Below, piece by piece: positions 40,611 through 49,014 of a DNA stretch of 63,547 nucleotides; the stretch's first letter is position 1, and each line of letters starts with the position of its first letter. A program made the translations under genes and the position numbers. The stretch is from Gammaproteobacteria bacterium. Lineage in GTDB: Bacteria > Pseudomonadota > Gammaproteobacteria > Pseudomonadales > Azotimanducaceae. The DNA lies in contig JAPOTJ010000061.1 of assembly GCA_026709225.1 (NCBI GenBank), positions 1 through 63,547 on the forward strand, in the 5' to 3' direction. The notes below the pieces were generated by a model. It did no database searches and had not been told where the DNA came from. It was given only the letters and a program-made list of their open reading frames with translations.

Positions 40611-41258
40611 CTACCAGAACTTAATCGACTTCGCACGCCAGCCTTCCTCCACTGGCTTGATGGCCACGTTGGTCGGCCGGTGCTCGCGGCAGCATTCCAG
40701 CACGCGTTCGGTGCAGAAGAATACGTCGGGATTCATGTCGTTGGAGAACAAATCCAACCCTTAAATTGCTTCATAGTCAAACACATATAGTTCTTCGTTA
40801 CGTCTCGATGCTTTGATGTCATGTGAACGTTCACCACACGCTTCACAGTGCTTTACCCCAACGAAACCACTCGCCTTGAAATCCATCTTCGCAGCCAAGT
40901 GCTGTTCGCCATCCACCCAGTAGTACGTCGGCGCGTCCGCGAGCGACAGGCGCTTTGGGCCCGGCTCGTCGAACTCGACGCGGCCGCCGAGTTCCACTCT
41001 AACACCGCAAGAACGCAAGGCATCAATGAATCGACCTGAAGCCACAAACAGCCCAACTACGCTCCCTTCGCCTATCAAGTCTGGCCATTGAGTCCCGATT
41101 GGTTCGAGCAACGCTCGCATATCCCCTTGTGGGAAATGCCTCTTCACACCGCAGGTGGAGCATCGATCTAACGCCGCCTCCCCTTGAGTGAACTCGGCGA
41201 TCCGCGGCATGCCTCTCGCATACCAAGACCGGTCGTGTATCTGAAAAAATTGTGTCAT
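40611..41258 (-). pseudogene. Double-CXXCG-type immunity gene 3 with internal stop
   Basis: Starts MTQFFQIHDRSWYARGMPRI and has CSTCG, GTQWPDLIGEG, KRLSLADAPTYYWVDGEQHL and CEACGERSHD. An in-frame TAA (40761-40763) then interrupts DYEAI, exactly where paralogs read DYDASS. Beyond the stop the same frame continues GLDLFSNDMNPDVFFCTERV and ends KSIKFW at 40611. The shortened product would lack the last ~50 residues. It overlaps the end of toxin tip 3. Confidence 0.78.
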
Positions 41259-41703
41259 TGATGAGTGCTCGGGAATCTTGGCGAACCTCTCAGTTCGTCC
41301 AGTTTCCTCAGTATCTGTTCTTGCGTGGGGTCGTCTACCTTCCCAAAAAAGTCCTCCCATTCGTTATTGAGAGCCTTACTCCATTTGCCTTATAGCTCCC
41401 GAAAGACGTGCACGATGCGGCATCGCCTTGGCATTCGTAGAGGGTGAACGTTTTGTAGTTGGTGCCCAAGGGCGTCCAGGTCAGGCTGTAGTCGCCCGTC
41501 GTGCTCGGATTCGGGTCGGCTTCAAGTGCCAGCCTGTTGGCATTGGCACCTTGGCTGACGAAAGCGAACATCAGGCACATGCCCGCGAAGGTGCGCAGAC
41601 GTGAGCAAGGATTGTGGCGCTTCGTAGCGAGATCCCGGACGTTGCGAGTCACTCGATGATCTCCATTTCTGTCCGCTCTCCTGGCGCGCAGCGTCTCGTG
41701 CAT
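41255..41703 (-). pseudogene. Internally deleted Rhs gene: N-terminus joined to toxin tip 3
   Basis: The 5' part encodes a signal-peptide-like segment (LRTFAGMCLMFAFVSQGANA) and the repeat-type start of Rhs proteins (ADPNPSTTGDYSLTWTP, FTLYECQGDAASC, SFGSYKA). About base 41390 it jumps out of frame into the end of a toxin tip: KWSKALNNEWEDFF, DDPTQEQILRKLDELRGSP, stopping at 41255 across the immunity gene 3 start. The whole Rhs core, normally thousands of bases, is missing between the two pieces. This is probably the original head of the locus. Confidence 0.65.
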
Positions 41704-41710
41704 GCTTTTG

Positions 41711-41961
41711 CTAGGGCGTATTCACACTATGCCCGCCGATGCTGCCGAGGCCCGTTTTCCGCCAGACAAGACCGAGCGAGCGCTGTGGGGCTTACCCCCC
41801 ATGAGCGAGCGAGAACGAAGGCTGGCGGAAAACGGGGCCGGCCCGAAGGGTTTTCGCCTGAGCAAGAGCCGGAGCGACCCGTTTGGGGCATGTGATTCAC
41901 CTTTTTCGGCTCTTGCTCAGGGGACAACAGCATCGGCGGGCATAGTGTGAACACGCCCTAG
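41711..41961. mobile_element. Miniature inverted-repeat element with CTAG ends (251 bp)
   Basis: Ends 41711-41744 and 41928-41961 are inverted repeats of 34 bp with a single mismatch. Each starts with CTAG, followed by GGGCGT(A/G)TTCACACTATG. CTAG may be a 4-bp target duplication. Inside is a second, imperfect dyad around GCAAGAGCC (near 41850 and 41910) but no plausible transposase. It is unrelated to the 20.4-kb element. The last CTAG supplies the TAG stop of the sulfatase, and the long stem could also act as a transcription terminator. Confidence 0.88.
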
Positions 41962-43565
41962 TTCTTGGTACACAGCCCCGCGAGATACCAGCGCGTTTCG
42001 CAGTCGTAGACAAGGCGTCCGCGCTCGCCGTGCTGCATGTCCAGCAAGTGCTTGATGACCGTGGATGGCGGCATGCCGAAGGCGGCGTCAGGCTGCAGGT
42101 CTTCAATGGCTTGCGGGTATGTCGCCCAGTCCTTCGGCGCGCGCCAGCCCGGCGGCGGCACAAGGGCCGAGCGCGTGCCTTGAATCGGATGCAAGGCTCG
42201 CCAGTGGCGCACGCGGTCCGCATAGGCTTGCACGATGTCAGGGTGCTCCGCCGCGAGATTGTGATATTCGTTCGGATCATCGGCGATGCGGAACAAATGA
42301 TTGGTGATCGACACCGTCAATTGATCCTGTTCGACTTCCTGAACGAGTTTCCATTCCTCATCGAACACGGTGAAGTTGAACTGCCCGTAGATGGGCGTTT
42401 CCGAGACGAAAAAGACATCGTCGCTGCGCGGCGCGCTCGCACCGGTTTCGATTGCGGGCCACAGGCTTGAGCCGTCCCACGGGAAATGCTCGCCCGCTTC
42501 GATATCGGCGGCTTCCATGAGCGTCGGGAACACGTCCATCACCGTCATGATCTCGTCCATGCGGCCACCGCTGGCGATGCGTTCCGGCCAGCGCATGGTG
42601 GCGACGACGCGAATGCCGCCTTCGAAGGTCTCGCCTTTGCCGCCTCGAAGCGGGGCGTTATTGGCGCCGCCGACCGAGTAGGCGGCGCCGCCGTTGTCGC
42701 TGAAAAACAGCACAAGGGTGTTCTTGGCGATGCCTTCGGCGTCCAAGGTGTCGAGCACTTGGCCGATCGCTTGGTCCATGGCATCGACCACGGCGGCGTA
42801 CAAGGGGCGTGCGCTTTCCCGCATCATCAGCGCCGAAGTACGGCGCGTGCCATCGGTGTAATAGCTTCTCGCAGGCGGCAGGTCGGTTTCGATGTCCTTG
42901 TATTTCTCAATCAGTTCGGGCGGCGCTTCGAGGGGCGTGTGCGGCGCGAGGAACGGCATGTAGAGAAAGAACGGACGTGCGGGGTCGCGCTCACGAATAT
43001 AGCGGCTCGCCTCGCGCGCGATGAGATCTGTTTCGTAGCCGTCGTCCTCGATGGACACGCCGTTTCGCTGAAAATCTTTGCCGCCTTGGTTGGCAAACGG
43101 CGGGAAGTAGCCGACCTCGGTGTGCAGATGACCGTAGAAATGCTCGAAGCCGCGCTCATTCGGATGATAAGTTTGCTGCGCATGTCCCAAATGCCATTTG
43201 CCGACCATCGCTGTCTGGTAGCCCGCATCCAAGAAGGCTTCCGGTAGGAAGCGCTCATCGGGATGCACGCCGTTGTTGCTCCAGGGCATGATCACCGCAT
43301 AAGCGATGCCGAGGCGAATGGGGTTGCGTCCGGTCATCAAGGCGGCGCGCGTCGGCGAGCAAATTGGCGTGGTGTAGAAGCGCCCGAGTTCCACGCCCTC
43401 CGAAGCAAGCCGGTCGAGGCTCGGCGTGTCGATATCGCCGCCGCGATAGCCGACATCGGCCCAGCCAAGGTCGTCGGCGAGCATGATGATGACGTTTGGG
43501 CGTTCGCTCGCGTGCGCGTGTACGCCTACGAGCAGCAAGATTGTCGAGACGAGTCTTTTGATCAT
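41958..43565 (-). CDS. Secreted sulfatase, type I (arylsulfatase-like)
   Basis: A 535-residue formylglycine sulfatase with a signal peptide (MIKRLVSTILLLVGVHAHA). Metal ligands are in NVIIMLADDLGWADVGY; the signature is C69-S-P-T-R73 followed by AALMTGR, with MVGKWHLGH and FLYMPFLAPHTPLEAP further on. An anaerobic-type or FGE maturase would be needed to convert Cys69; none is in the window. It probably desulfates a carbohydrate and could act upstream of the fucosidase on sulfated fucans, but that link is inferred only from the shared window. Its TAG stop lies in the terminal CTAG of an inverted-repeat element. Confidence 0.92.
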   Translation of the reverse strand: MIKRLVSTILLLVGVHAHASERPNVIIMLADDLGWADVGYRGGDIDTPSLDRLASEGVELGRFYTTPICSPTRAALMTGRNPIRLGIAYAVIMPWSNNGVHPDERFLPEAFLDAGYQTAMVGKWHLGHAQQTYHPNERGFEHFYGHLHTEVGYFPPFANQGGKDFQRNGVSIEDDGYETDLIAREASRYIRERDPARPFFLYMPFLAPHTPLEAPPELIEKYKDIETDLPPARSYYTDGTRRTSALMMRESARPLYAAVVDAMDQAIGQVLDTLDAEGIAKNTLVLFFSDNGGAAYSVGGANNAPLRGGKGETFEGGIRVVATMRWPERIASGGRMDEIMTVMDVFPTLMEAADIEAGEHFPWDGSSLWPAIETGASAPRSDDVFFVSETPIYGQFNFTVFDEEWKLVQEVEQDQLTVSITNHLFRIADDPNEYHNLAAEHPDIVQAYADRVRHWRALHPIQGTRSALVPPPGWRAPKDWATYPQAIEDLQPDAAFGMPPSTVIKHLLDMQHGERGRLVYDCETRWYLAGLCTKN

Positions 43566-43661
43566 CAGCAGGGTATTCCGAAGGGGGGCTGGTCACATCT
43601 AATATCGCATAGAAGTTGCGATGGGACAATCTGATGTCGCGTCGTGTCGTCCATGTTTCTT

Positions 43662-43706
43662 CCTTGAAAAATAATACATAGCATTCCAATTTTCAAGGTA
43701 GAATGC
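43662..43706. promoter_or_regulatory. Nested inverted repeats upstream of a DUF4143 ATPase
   Basis: CCTTGAAAA (43662-43670) pairs with TTTTCAAGG (43690-43698) across 19 bases, and interleaved GCATTC (43681-43686) pairs with GAATGC (43701-43706). The block ends five bases before the ATPase start codon, so binding there would cover the promoter and leader. Likely an operator; the binding protein is unknown. Confidence 0.55.
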
Positions 43707-43710
43707 GCCT

Positions 43711-44883
43711 ATGATTCAACGACTCGATCATCTAGCCCGCCTCCGTGCGCTGCTCGCAGAGTATCCGGTGGCAGCTATTCTCGGAGCGAGGCAGGTAGGC
43801 AAAACAACGCTTGCCGACCAGCTAAAAGCCTCGTGGCAGACTCCGGTTCATCAATTCGATCTGGAGCGGCAGAGCGATTTGGCCAGACTCGCTGATGCGG
43901 AACTTGCCCTCGAACCCCTGAAAGGGCTTGTGGTTCTTGATGAGATACAACGCATGCCAGACCTGTTTGCGCTGCTCCGAGTGCTCGCGGACAGGCGCCC
44001 GCTGCCAGCAAGATTTCTCGTGCTCGGCAGCGCTGCTCCCGAGCTGTTGCGGCAAGGCAACGAAACGCTCGCTGGTCGCTTGACGACGCACGTATTGAAT
44101 GGCCTTTCTCTTCGCGAGGTGGGTTTTTCCAACCAGAACAGACGCTGGCTGCGCGGAGGTTTCCCGCGCGCCTATCTCGCTGCGAGCGATGGCGCGAGTT
44201 GGGATTGGCGAGAGGACTTTATCGACACCTTTCTTGAAAGAGATCTGCCGCAGCTCGGCATTCGTGTCGGAGCGAGCACAATGCGTCGCTTCTTCACGAT
44301 GCTCGCGCATTATCACGGACAAGTTTGGAACGCGGCGCAGTTCGCGCGTAATTTCGGTGTCAGCAACGCCAGTGTTCGGCGCTATCTCGATATTCTGACC
44401 TCTGCATTGGTTGTCAGGCAGCTACAGCCTTGGCACGAGAACCTCAAGAAGCGTCAGGTCAAATCACCAAAGATATATCTCTCGGATTCGGGCATGCTTC
44501 ACGCGCTGCTTGGTATTACGGAGTTCCGGGAGCTTGAAGCGCATCCAAAGCTTGGTGCGTCCTGGGAAGGCTTTGCCATGTCTCAAGTCATTGAACGACT
44601 CGGCGTGCGGCCGCATGAATGCTACTTCTGGGCGACGCATACTGGCGCCGAACTCGATTTACTTGTGACGAGGGGCATGAAGCGCCAAGGCTTTGAGTTT
44701 AAGCGCACATCCGCGCCTGCCATCACCAAGTCCATGCGTATTGCCGCTGAAGATCTCGGGCTTTCGCGTTTCTTTGTCGTCCATGCTGGACGACATTCCT
44801 ATGATCTTTCAGGCAAGATACGGGCGGTTGCCTTGAGCGACCTGATGACTGAAATAACGCCTTGGTCGCCAGCGACTCAATAG
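43711..44883 (+). CDS. DUF4143-type P-loop ATPase, intact
   Basis: A 390-residue ATPase of the same broad family as the 31.5-kb gene: Walker A LGARQVGKTTLA (24-35), Walker B LVVLDEIQRMP, LVLGSAAPELLRQ, GGFPRAYLA, DLPQLGI, a winged-helix-like NAAQFARNFGVSNASVRRYL, SPKIYLSDSGMLHALLG, and the C-terminal ATHTGAELDLLV plus GFEFKRTSAP patch. The truncated gene at the right edge of the window belongs to this same subgroup. Role unknown. It lies last in the accessory island, 70 bases before yajC. Confidence 0.88.
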   Translation: MIQRLDHLARLRALLAEYPVAAILGARQVGKTTLADQLKASWQTPVHQFDLERQSDLARLADAELALEPLKGLVVLDEIQRMPDLFALLRVLADRRPLPARFLVLGSAAPELLRQGNETLAGRLTTHVLNGLSLREVGFSNQNRRWLRGGFPRAYLAASDGASWDWREDFIDTFLERDLPQLGIRVGASTMRRFFTMLAHYHGQVWNAAQFARNFGVSNASVRRYLDILTSALVVRQLQPWHENLKKRQVKSPKIYLSDSGMLHALLGITEFRELEAHPKLGASWEGFAMSQVIERLGVRPHECYFWATHTGAELDLLVTRGMKRQGFEFKRTSAPAITKSMRIAAEDLGLSRFFVVHAGRHSYDLSGKIRAVALSDLMTEITPWSPATQ

Positions 44884-44952
44884 CAGCATCCCCCAATCTC
44901 GCTTGTGTTACATTGCCGTGCCGCAATCGAACCCGCTTCAGGAACCTCATCT

Positions 44953-45315
44953 ATGCCCACATCGAGTGCTCATCAATTGACTGAATCTGCGCCCTTTGAG
45001 ATATTTATGGCGCAGGCGCCAGCGGCGGGCAATCCGCTCTTCACCTTCGGCTTTCTCGCGCTGATGATTCTGGTGTTTTATTTTCTGCTGATTCGTCCGC
45101 AGTCGAAGCGCCGCAAGGAGCACGCAGCATTGGTCTCGTCCCTGTCGATCGGCGACGAGGTGGTCACCATGGGCGGACTGCTCGGCAAGATCACCAAGGT
45201 CGAGGACGACTATGTGCGCTTGCAGGTCGCCAAGAGCGTCGAATTTCGTGTGCAGAAGCACGCTGTGAATGCGACGCTGCCGAAGGACACCATTAAGTCG
45301 CTCGACCAGAGCTAA
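44953..45315 (+). CDS. yajC: Sec translocon accessory subunit YajC
   Basis: Small inner-membrane component of the SecDF-YajC complex. One membrane helix (FTFGFLALMILVFYFLLI) is followed by the diagnostic RPQSKRRKEHAALVSSLSIG and GDEVVTMGGLLGKI. Start 44953 has AGGA nine bases upstream and gives 120 residues; ATG 45007, with GAG six bases upstream, gives 102 and is equally possible. It heads yajC-secD-secF but is separated from tgt by the 25-kb island. Confidence 0.92.
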   Translation: MPTSSAHQLTESAPFEIFMAQAPAAGNPLFTFGFLALMILVFYFLLIRPQSKRRKEHAALVSSLSIGDEVVTMGGLLGKITKVEDDYVRLQVAKSVEFRVQKHAVNATLPKDTIKSLDQS

Positions 45316-45337
45316 CCAAAGCCGCCGTCGTTCATTC

Positions 45338-47251
45338 ATGGCGCTCGGCAATCTCATAGGAGACCGCCTGATCCGCATGGGTCGGGAGGCAGATTCCGAC
45401 GGGCCGGAGGATTTCCGGCTGCGCTTTCTGGTACTGATCATCGCGTTGGTGCTTGGTGTCATCTACGCTGCGCCCAACCTGTTTGCCCCAGATTACGCCC
45501 TGCAACTGCGCTCGGTGGTCTCCGACGGGCGCTTGTCGCCGCAGCTCGAAGGGCGGGTTAGCGAGGCGCTGACGAGCCGCGGCATCGCCATCAAGTCGAG
45601 CGAATACGTCCCCGACCGACTGCTCGTGCGATTTGAGTCCGGCGAAGACCAGCTGCGCGCCAAGTCCATCTTGGAAGCTTGGTTGAATCGCGACGAAACG
45701 CGCTATGTGATTGCGCTCAATCTGGCTTCGACGACGCCGGAGTGGCTCGAACGGCTCGGCGGCAAGCCCATGTCGCTTGGGCTTGACCTCTCCGGCGGCA
45801 TCCACTTCCTCTTGGAAGTGGACCTTGACAGCGCAGTGCGCGACAGGCTTGAGTCCGACGCCGAGAACTTCCGCAGAGTCCTGCGCGAGAATCGCCTGCG
45901 CTATCAAGCCGCTGAAGAATGGCTCATGGACGACAGCCTGCAGGTCGCGTTCATGGATGATGCGACGCGCGACGCCGCTGAAGATGCGCTCACTGACACG
46001 TCGTCAGAGTATGAGGTGCAGCCCGCGACTGTACGCGGATTGCCCGGGCTTGAGATGCGCCTTCGCGCTGAAGAACTCGACGAGATTCGCGACTATGCAA
46101 TGTCGCAGAATTTGGCGAGCCTCAGGAATCGCGTCAACGAACTTGGCGTGTCCGAACCGCTGGTGCAGGCGGCAGGTCGCTCGCGCATCATTGTGGACCT
46201 GCCGGGCGTGCAGGATTCGGCCGATGCTAAGCGCATCCTCAACAAGTTCGCCAACCTTGAGTTCAGGCTGGTGGCGGGGCCTGATGCGAGCGCGGCGCGC
46301 ACCGAGCGCTATGAATACGAAGGGCGCGAAGTTGTGCTTGAGCGCAGCAATATCGTCACTGGCGACCGCGTGACCAACGCGGTGCAGAACTTTGATCCCG
46401 AAACGAGCGCGCCGCAGGTGTCGATCGACCTTGATGGCGTCGGCGGCGAACTGATGAATCAGGCGACGCGCAACAACGTCGGCAATCAGATGGGGATTAT
46501 CTTTATCGAGCGCGAGCCGAAAGCGACGCGCCGCATGGTGGACGGCGAAGAAGAGGTCAGTTTCGAGACGGTCGAAAAGCGGCGCGTGATCAACGTCGCC
46601 ACCATTCAGTCGGCGCTCGGCTATCGCTTTCGCATCACCGGCCTCGGACTCGGCGAAGCGCGCGATTTGGCGTTGCTCCTGCGTGCCGGGGCACTGGCCG
46701 TGCCCATGTACATCGTGGAAGAGCGCACCGTCGGCGCAAGCCTTGGGCAGGAGAACATCGAACGCGGCGCGCTTTCAATGATGATCGGCATGGGGCTGGT
46801 GGTGGTCTTCATGCTCGCCTTCTACAAGGTGTTCGGCGTCGCTGCGGTCATTGCGCTATCACTCAATCTGACGCTCTTAACAGCCATCATGTCGGTGCTC
46901 GGCGCGACGCTGACGCTGCCCGGCATTGCTGGCGTGGTGCTGACGGTCGGCATGGCGGTGGACGCCAACGTGCTGATCTTCTCGCGCATCAAGGAAGAGC
47001 TTGCCCGCAGTCCACCGCAGCTCGCCATCCGCGCAGGCTTCGAGCGCGCGCTCCTGACCATTCTTGACGCCAACGTCACAACATTCTTTGTCGCGATCAT
47101 CCTCCTGACCATCGGCAGCGGGCCAATCAAAGGCTTCGCAGTGACGCTGTCGATCGGCATCCTGACATCCGTCTTCACCGCTGTCGTGGGCACCCGCTCG
47201 CTCATTCATCTTGTCTATGGTCGCCGCAGCGTGCGCCGCTTGGCGATCTAG
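45338..47251 (+). CDS. secD: Protein translocase subunit SecD
   Basis: Proton-driven translocation subunit with six membrane helices and a large periplasmic domain; 637 residues. Seen: LGLDLSGGIHFLLEVD near residue 147, LRNRVNELGVSEPLVQ, RIIVDLPGVQD, GDRVTNA, then the membrane domain with VVFMLAFYKVFGVAA, LPGIAGVVLTVGMAVDANVL and IGSGPIKGFAVTLSIGILTS. ATG 45338 starts a short cytoplasmic leader before helix 1 (FLVLIIALVLGVIYAAPNLF). It lies 22 bases after yajC and 9 before secF. Confidence 0.96.
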   Translation: MALGNLIGDRLIRMGREADSDGPEDFRLRFLVLIIALVLGVIYAAPNLFAPDYALQLRSVVSDGRLSPQLEGRVSEALTSRGIAIKSSEYVPDRLLVRFESGEDQLRAKSILEAWLNRDETRYVIALNLASTTPEWLERLGGKPMSLGLDLSGGIHFLLEVDLDSAVRDRLESDAENFRRVLRENRLRYQAAEEWLMDDSLQVAFMDDATRDAAEDALTDTSSEYEVQPATVRGLPGLEMRLRAEELDEIRDYAMSQNLASLRNRVNELGVSEPLVQAAGRSRIIVDLPGVQDSADAKRILNKFANLEFRLVAGPDASAARTERYEYEGREVVLERSNIVTGDRVTNAVQNFDPETSAPQVSIDLDGVGGELMNQATRNNVGNQMGIIFIEREPKATRRMVDGEEEVSFETVEKRRVINVATIQSALGYRFRITGLGLGEARDLALLLRAGALAVPMYIVEERTVGASLGQENIERGALSMMIGMGLVVVFMLAFYKVFGVAAVIALSLNLTLLTAIMSVLGATLTLPGIAGVVLTVGMAVDANVLIFSRIKEELARSPPQLAIRAGFERALLTILDANVTTFFVAIILLTIGSGPIKGFAVTLSIGILTSVFTAVVGTRSLIHLVYGRRSVRRLAI

Positions 47252-47260
47252 GCGGTACAC

Positions 47261-48175
47261 ATGCCCAGCCTCCCGCAAATCGATTTCATGGCGCATCGCC
47301 GCGTGGCGATGGCGGTGTCCGTTGCGCTGGTGCTTTTGAGCCTCGTTGCGATCGGAGTGCGCGGCCTGTCTTTTGGGCTTGACTTTACTGGCGGCGTGCT
47401 CGTCGAGATCGGATTCGATCAAGACATGGAGCCTGAAGGTGTGCGCGTATTGCTTGAACGAGCCGGCTATGAAGATTCGGTGGTGCAAAACTTCGGCGAC
47501 GCTTCAACGCTGCTCGTTCGCATGCCCACCCAGGAAGGCCGCGATCAAGCGAGCCTCGGCAATGCGCTGCTCGCGCTGGTCAAGGCCGAGCACGGCAGCG
47601 CCGATCTTCGGCGCATCGACTTTATTGGCCCGGTTGTCGGCGAGGAGCTTCGCGAGCAGGGCGGTATTGCGGTACTCGTCGCGCTCGCTGTGGTCATGCT
47701 CTACATCATGTTCCGGTTCACGGGCAAATTCTCGGTGGGGGCGGTGGTGGCACTCGTTCACGATATCGCCATCGCCGTTGGCGCTTTTGCCCTCTTTGGC
47801 TGGTCGTTCGACCTCTCAGTGCTCGCGGCCATGCTGGCGGTGATCGGCTATTCGCTCAATGACACGATTGTCGTTTCTGATCGTATTAGAGAGAACTTCC
47901 GCGTGCTGCGGCGCAGCTCGCCAATCGAAGTCGTCAATACCTCGCTCAATCAAACGCTCGGACGCACCTTGGTGACATCCTTCACGACCTTGCTAGTGCT
48001 CGTCTCGCTCTTGCTCGTGGGTGGCGAGCAACTGCGCGGTTTCGCGGCGGCGCTCACCATTGGCGTGGTGGTAGGCAGCTACTCATCTATCTACGTGGCT
48101 GCGACAACGCTGCTGCTTCTGAAGATTGATCGCTCGAGCCTCGTGGTTGCCGAGCAAAAAGACAGCCAAGTCTGA
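47261..48175 (+). CDS. secF: Protein translocase subunit SecF
   Basis: Partner of SecD, 304 residues. GLSFGLDFTGGVLVEIGF near the N-terminus, VVGEELREQGGIAV, then YIMFRFTGKFSVGAVVALVHD, FDLSVLAAMLAVIGYSLNDT, VVSDRIRENFR and NQTLGRTLVTSFTTLLVL. Ten bases separate it from secD. Convergent with suhB, whose stop is only four bases away, leaving no room for a separate terminator. Confidence 0.96.
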   Translation: MPSLPQIDFMAHRRVAMAVSVALVLLSLVAIGVRGLSFGLDFTGGVLVEIGFDQDMEPEGVRVLLERAGYEDSVVQNFGDASTLLVRMPTQEGRDQASLGNALLALVKAEHGSADLRRIDFIGPVVGEELREQGGIAVLVALAVVMLYIMFRFTGKFSVGAVVALVHDIAIAVGAFALFGWSFDLSVLAAMLAVIGYSLNDTIVVSDRIRENFRVLRRSSPIEVVNTSLNQTLGRTLVTSFTTLLVLVSLLLVGGEQLRGFAAALTIGVVVGSYSSIYVAATTLLLLKIDRSSLVVAEQKDSQV

Positions 48176-48178
48176 CAT

Positions 48179-48991
48179 TCAACCTTCGCGCAAGGCGTCC
48201 GAGAGGTTCGGGCGCACGCACTGCAGCATGGGCTTCAAGAGATGATTGTTGCTGGCAATGACGTTGCCTGTCTCGAGGAAGCGCTCTCCGCCAGCAATGT
48301 CCGCCACCATGCCGCCAGCCTCGCGAACCATGACCACGCCCGCGGCAATATCAAATGGCTTGAGGCCAAGCTGCCAATATCCATCGATGCGCCCGGCGGC
48401 GACATAGGCAAGGTCGAGCGCCGCCGAGCCACTGCGACGTTCGCTGCGCGAATTTCTGCCGATGTGCGCGTGAATCTTCAGATAGCTCGGCCAGTGATGC
48501 TTGATTCGAAAGTGCGGCGAACCCGTTGCCAGCACCGACTGCGCGAGGCGCTCGTTCGCCGATACCCGCAGGCGTCGATTGTTGAGGTAGGCCCCATGGC
48601 CGCGGCTCGCATGAAACTCCTCGCCACGAATCGGGTCAATAATCGCGCCGTGCGCGGGCACGCCGCGATGCAGCACGCCCACTGAGACGCAAAAGTGAGG
48701 GATGCCAGCCAAGTAGTTGACGGTGCCGTCGAGCGGGTCGATGTACCAGACGTATTCGCTCGAACCAGTCTCGCCGCCAAATTCCTCGCCAATGATGGCG
48801 TGATCGGGATAGGCTTCCCGCAGCGCTTCGCTGATCGCACGCTCCGCGCGCCTGTCCACTTCGGAGACTTCTTCCTGGCCGTCCTTATGCTCGACCTTGA
48901 TTTGATGCCGGCGCTCGATGTAGTTCAAGAGCACGCGCGCGCCCAAGCGCGCGGCGCGCAAAGCGATATTGGCCATGGGTTGCAAGGACAT
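48179..48991 (-). CDS. suhB: Inositol-1-monophosphatase family protein SuhB
   Basis: Magnesium-dependent phosphatase of 270 residues with the family metal sites: IGEEFGGETG, WYIDPLDGTVNYLAGIPHF and the later DIAAGVVMVREAGG. In E. coli the protein also takes part in rRNA transcription antitermination complexes. Start at 48991 (MSLQPMANIALRAAR) is typical. In several gammaproteobacteria suhB lies beside secF as here. Confidence 0.93.
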   Translation of the reverse strand: MSLQPMANIALRAARLGARVLLNYIERRHQIKVEHKDGQEEVSEVDRRAERAISEALREAYPDHAIIGEEFGGETGSSEYVWYIDPLDGTVNYLAGIPHFCVSVGVLHRGVPAHGAIIDPIRGEEFHASRGHGAYLNNRRLRVSANERLAQSVLATGSPHFRIKHHWPSYLKIHAHIGRNSRSERRSGSAALDLAYVAAGRIDGYWQLGLKPFDIAAGVVMVREAGGMVADIAGGERFLETGNVIASNNHLLKPMLQCVRPNLSDALREG

Positions 48992-49014
48992 TCGGATTCA
49001 GTATCAAGAATTGC

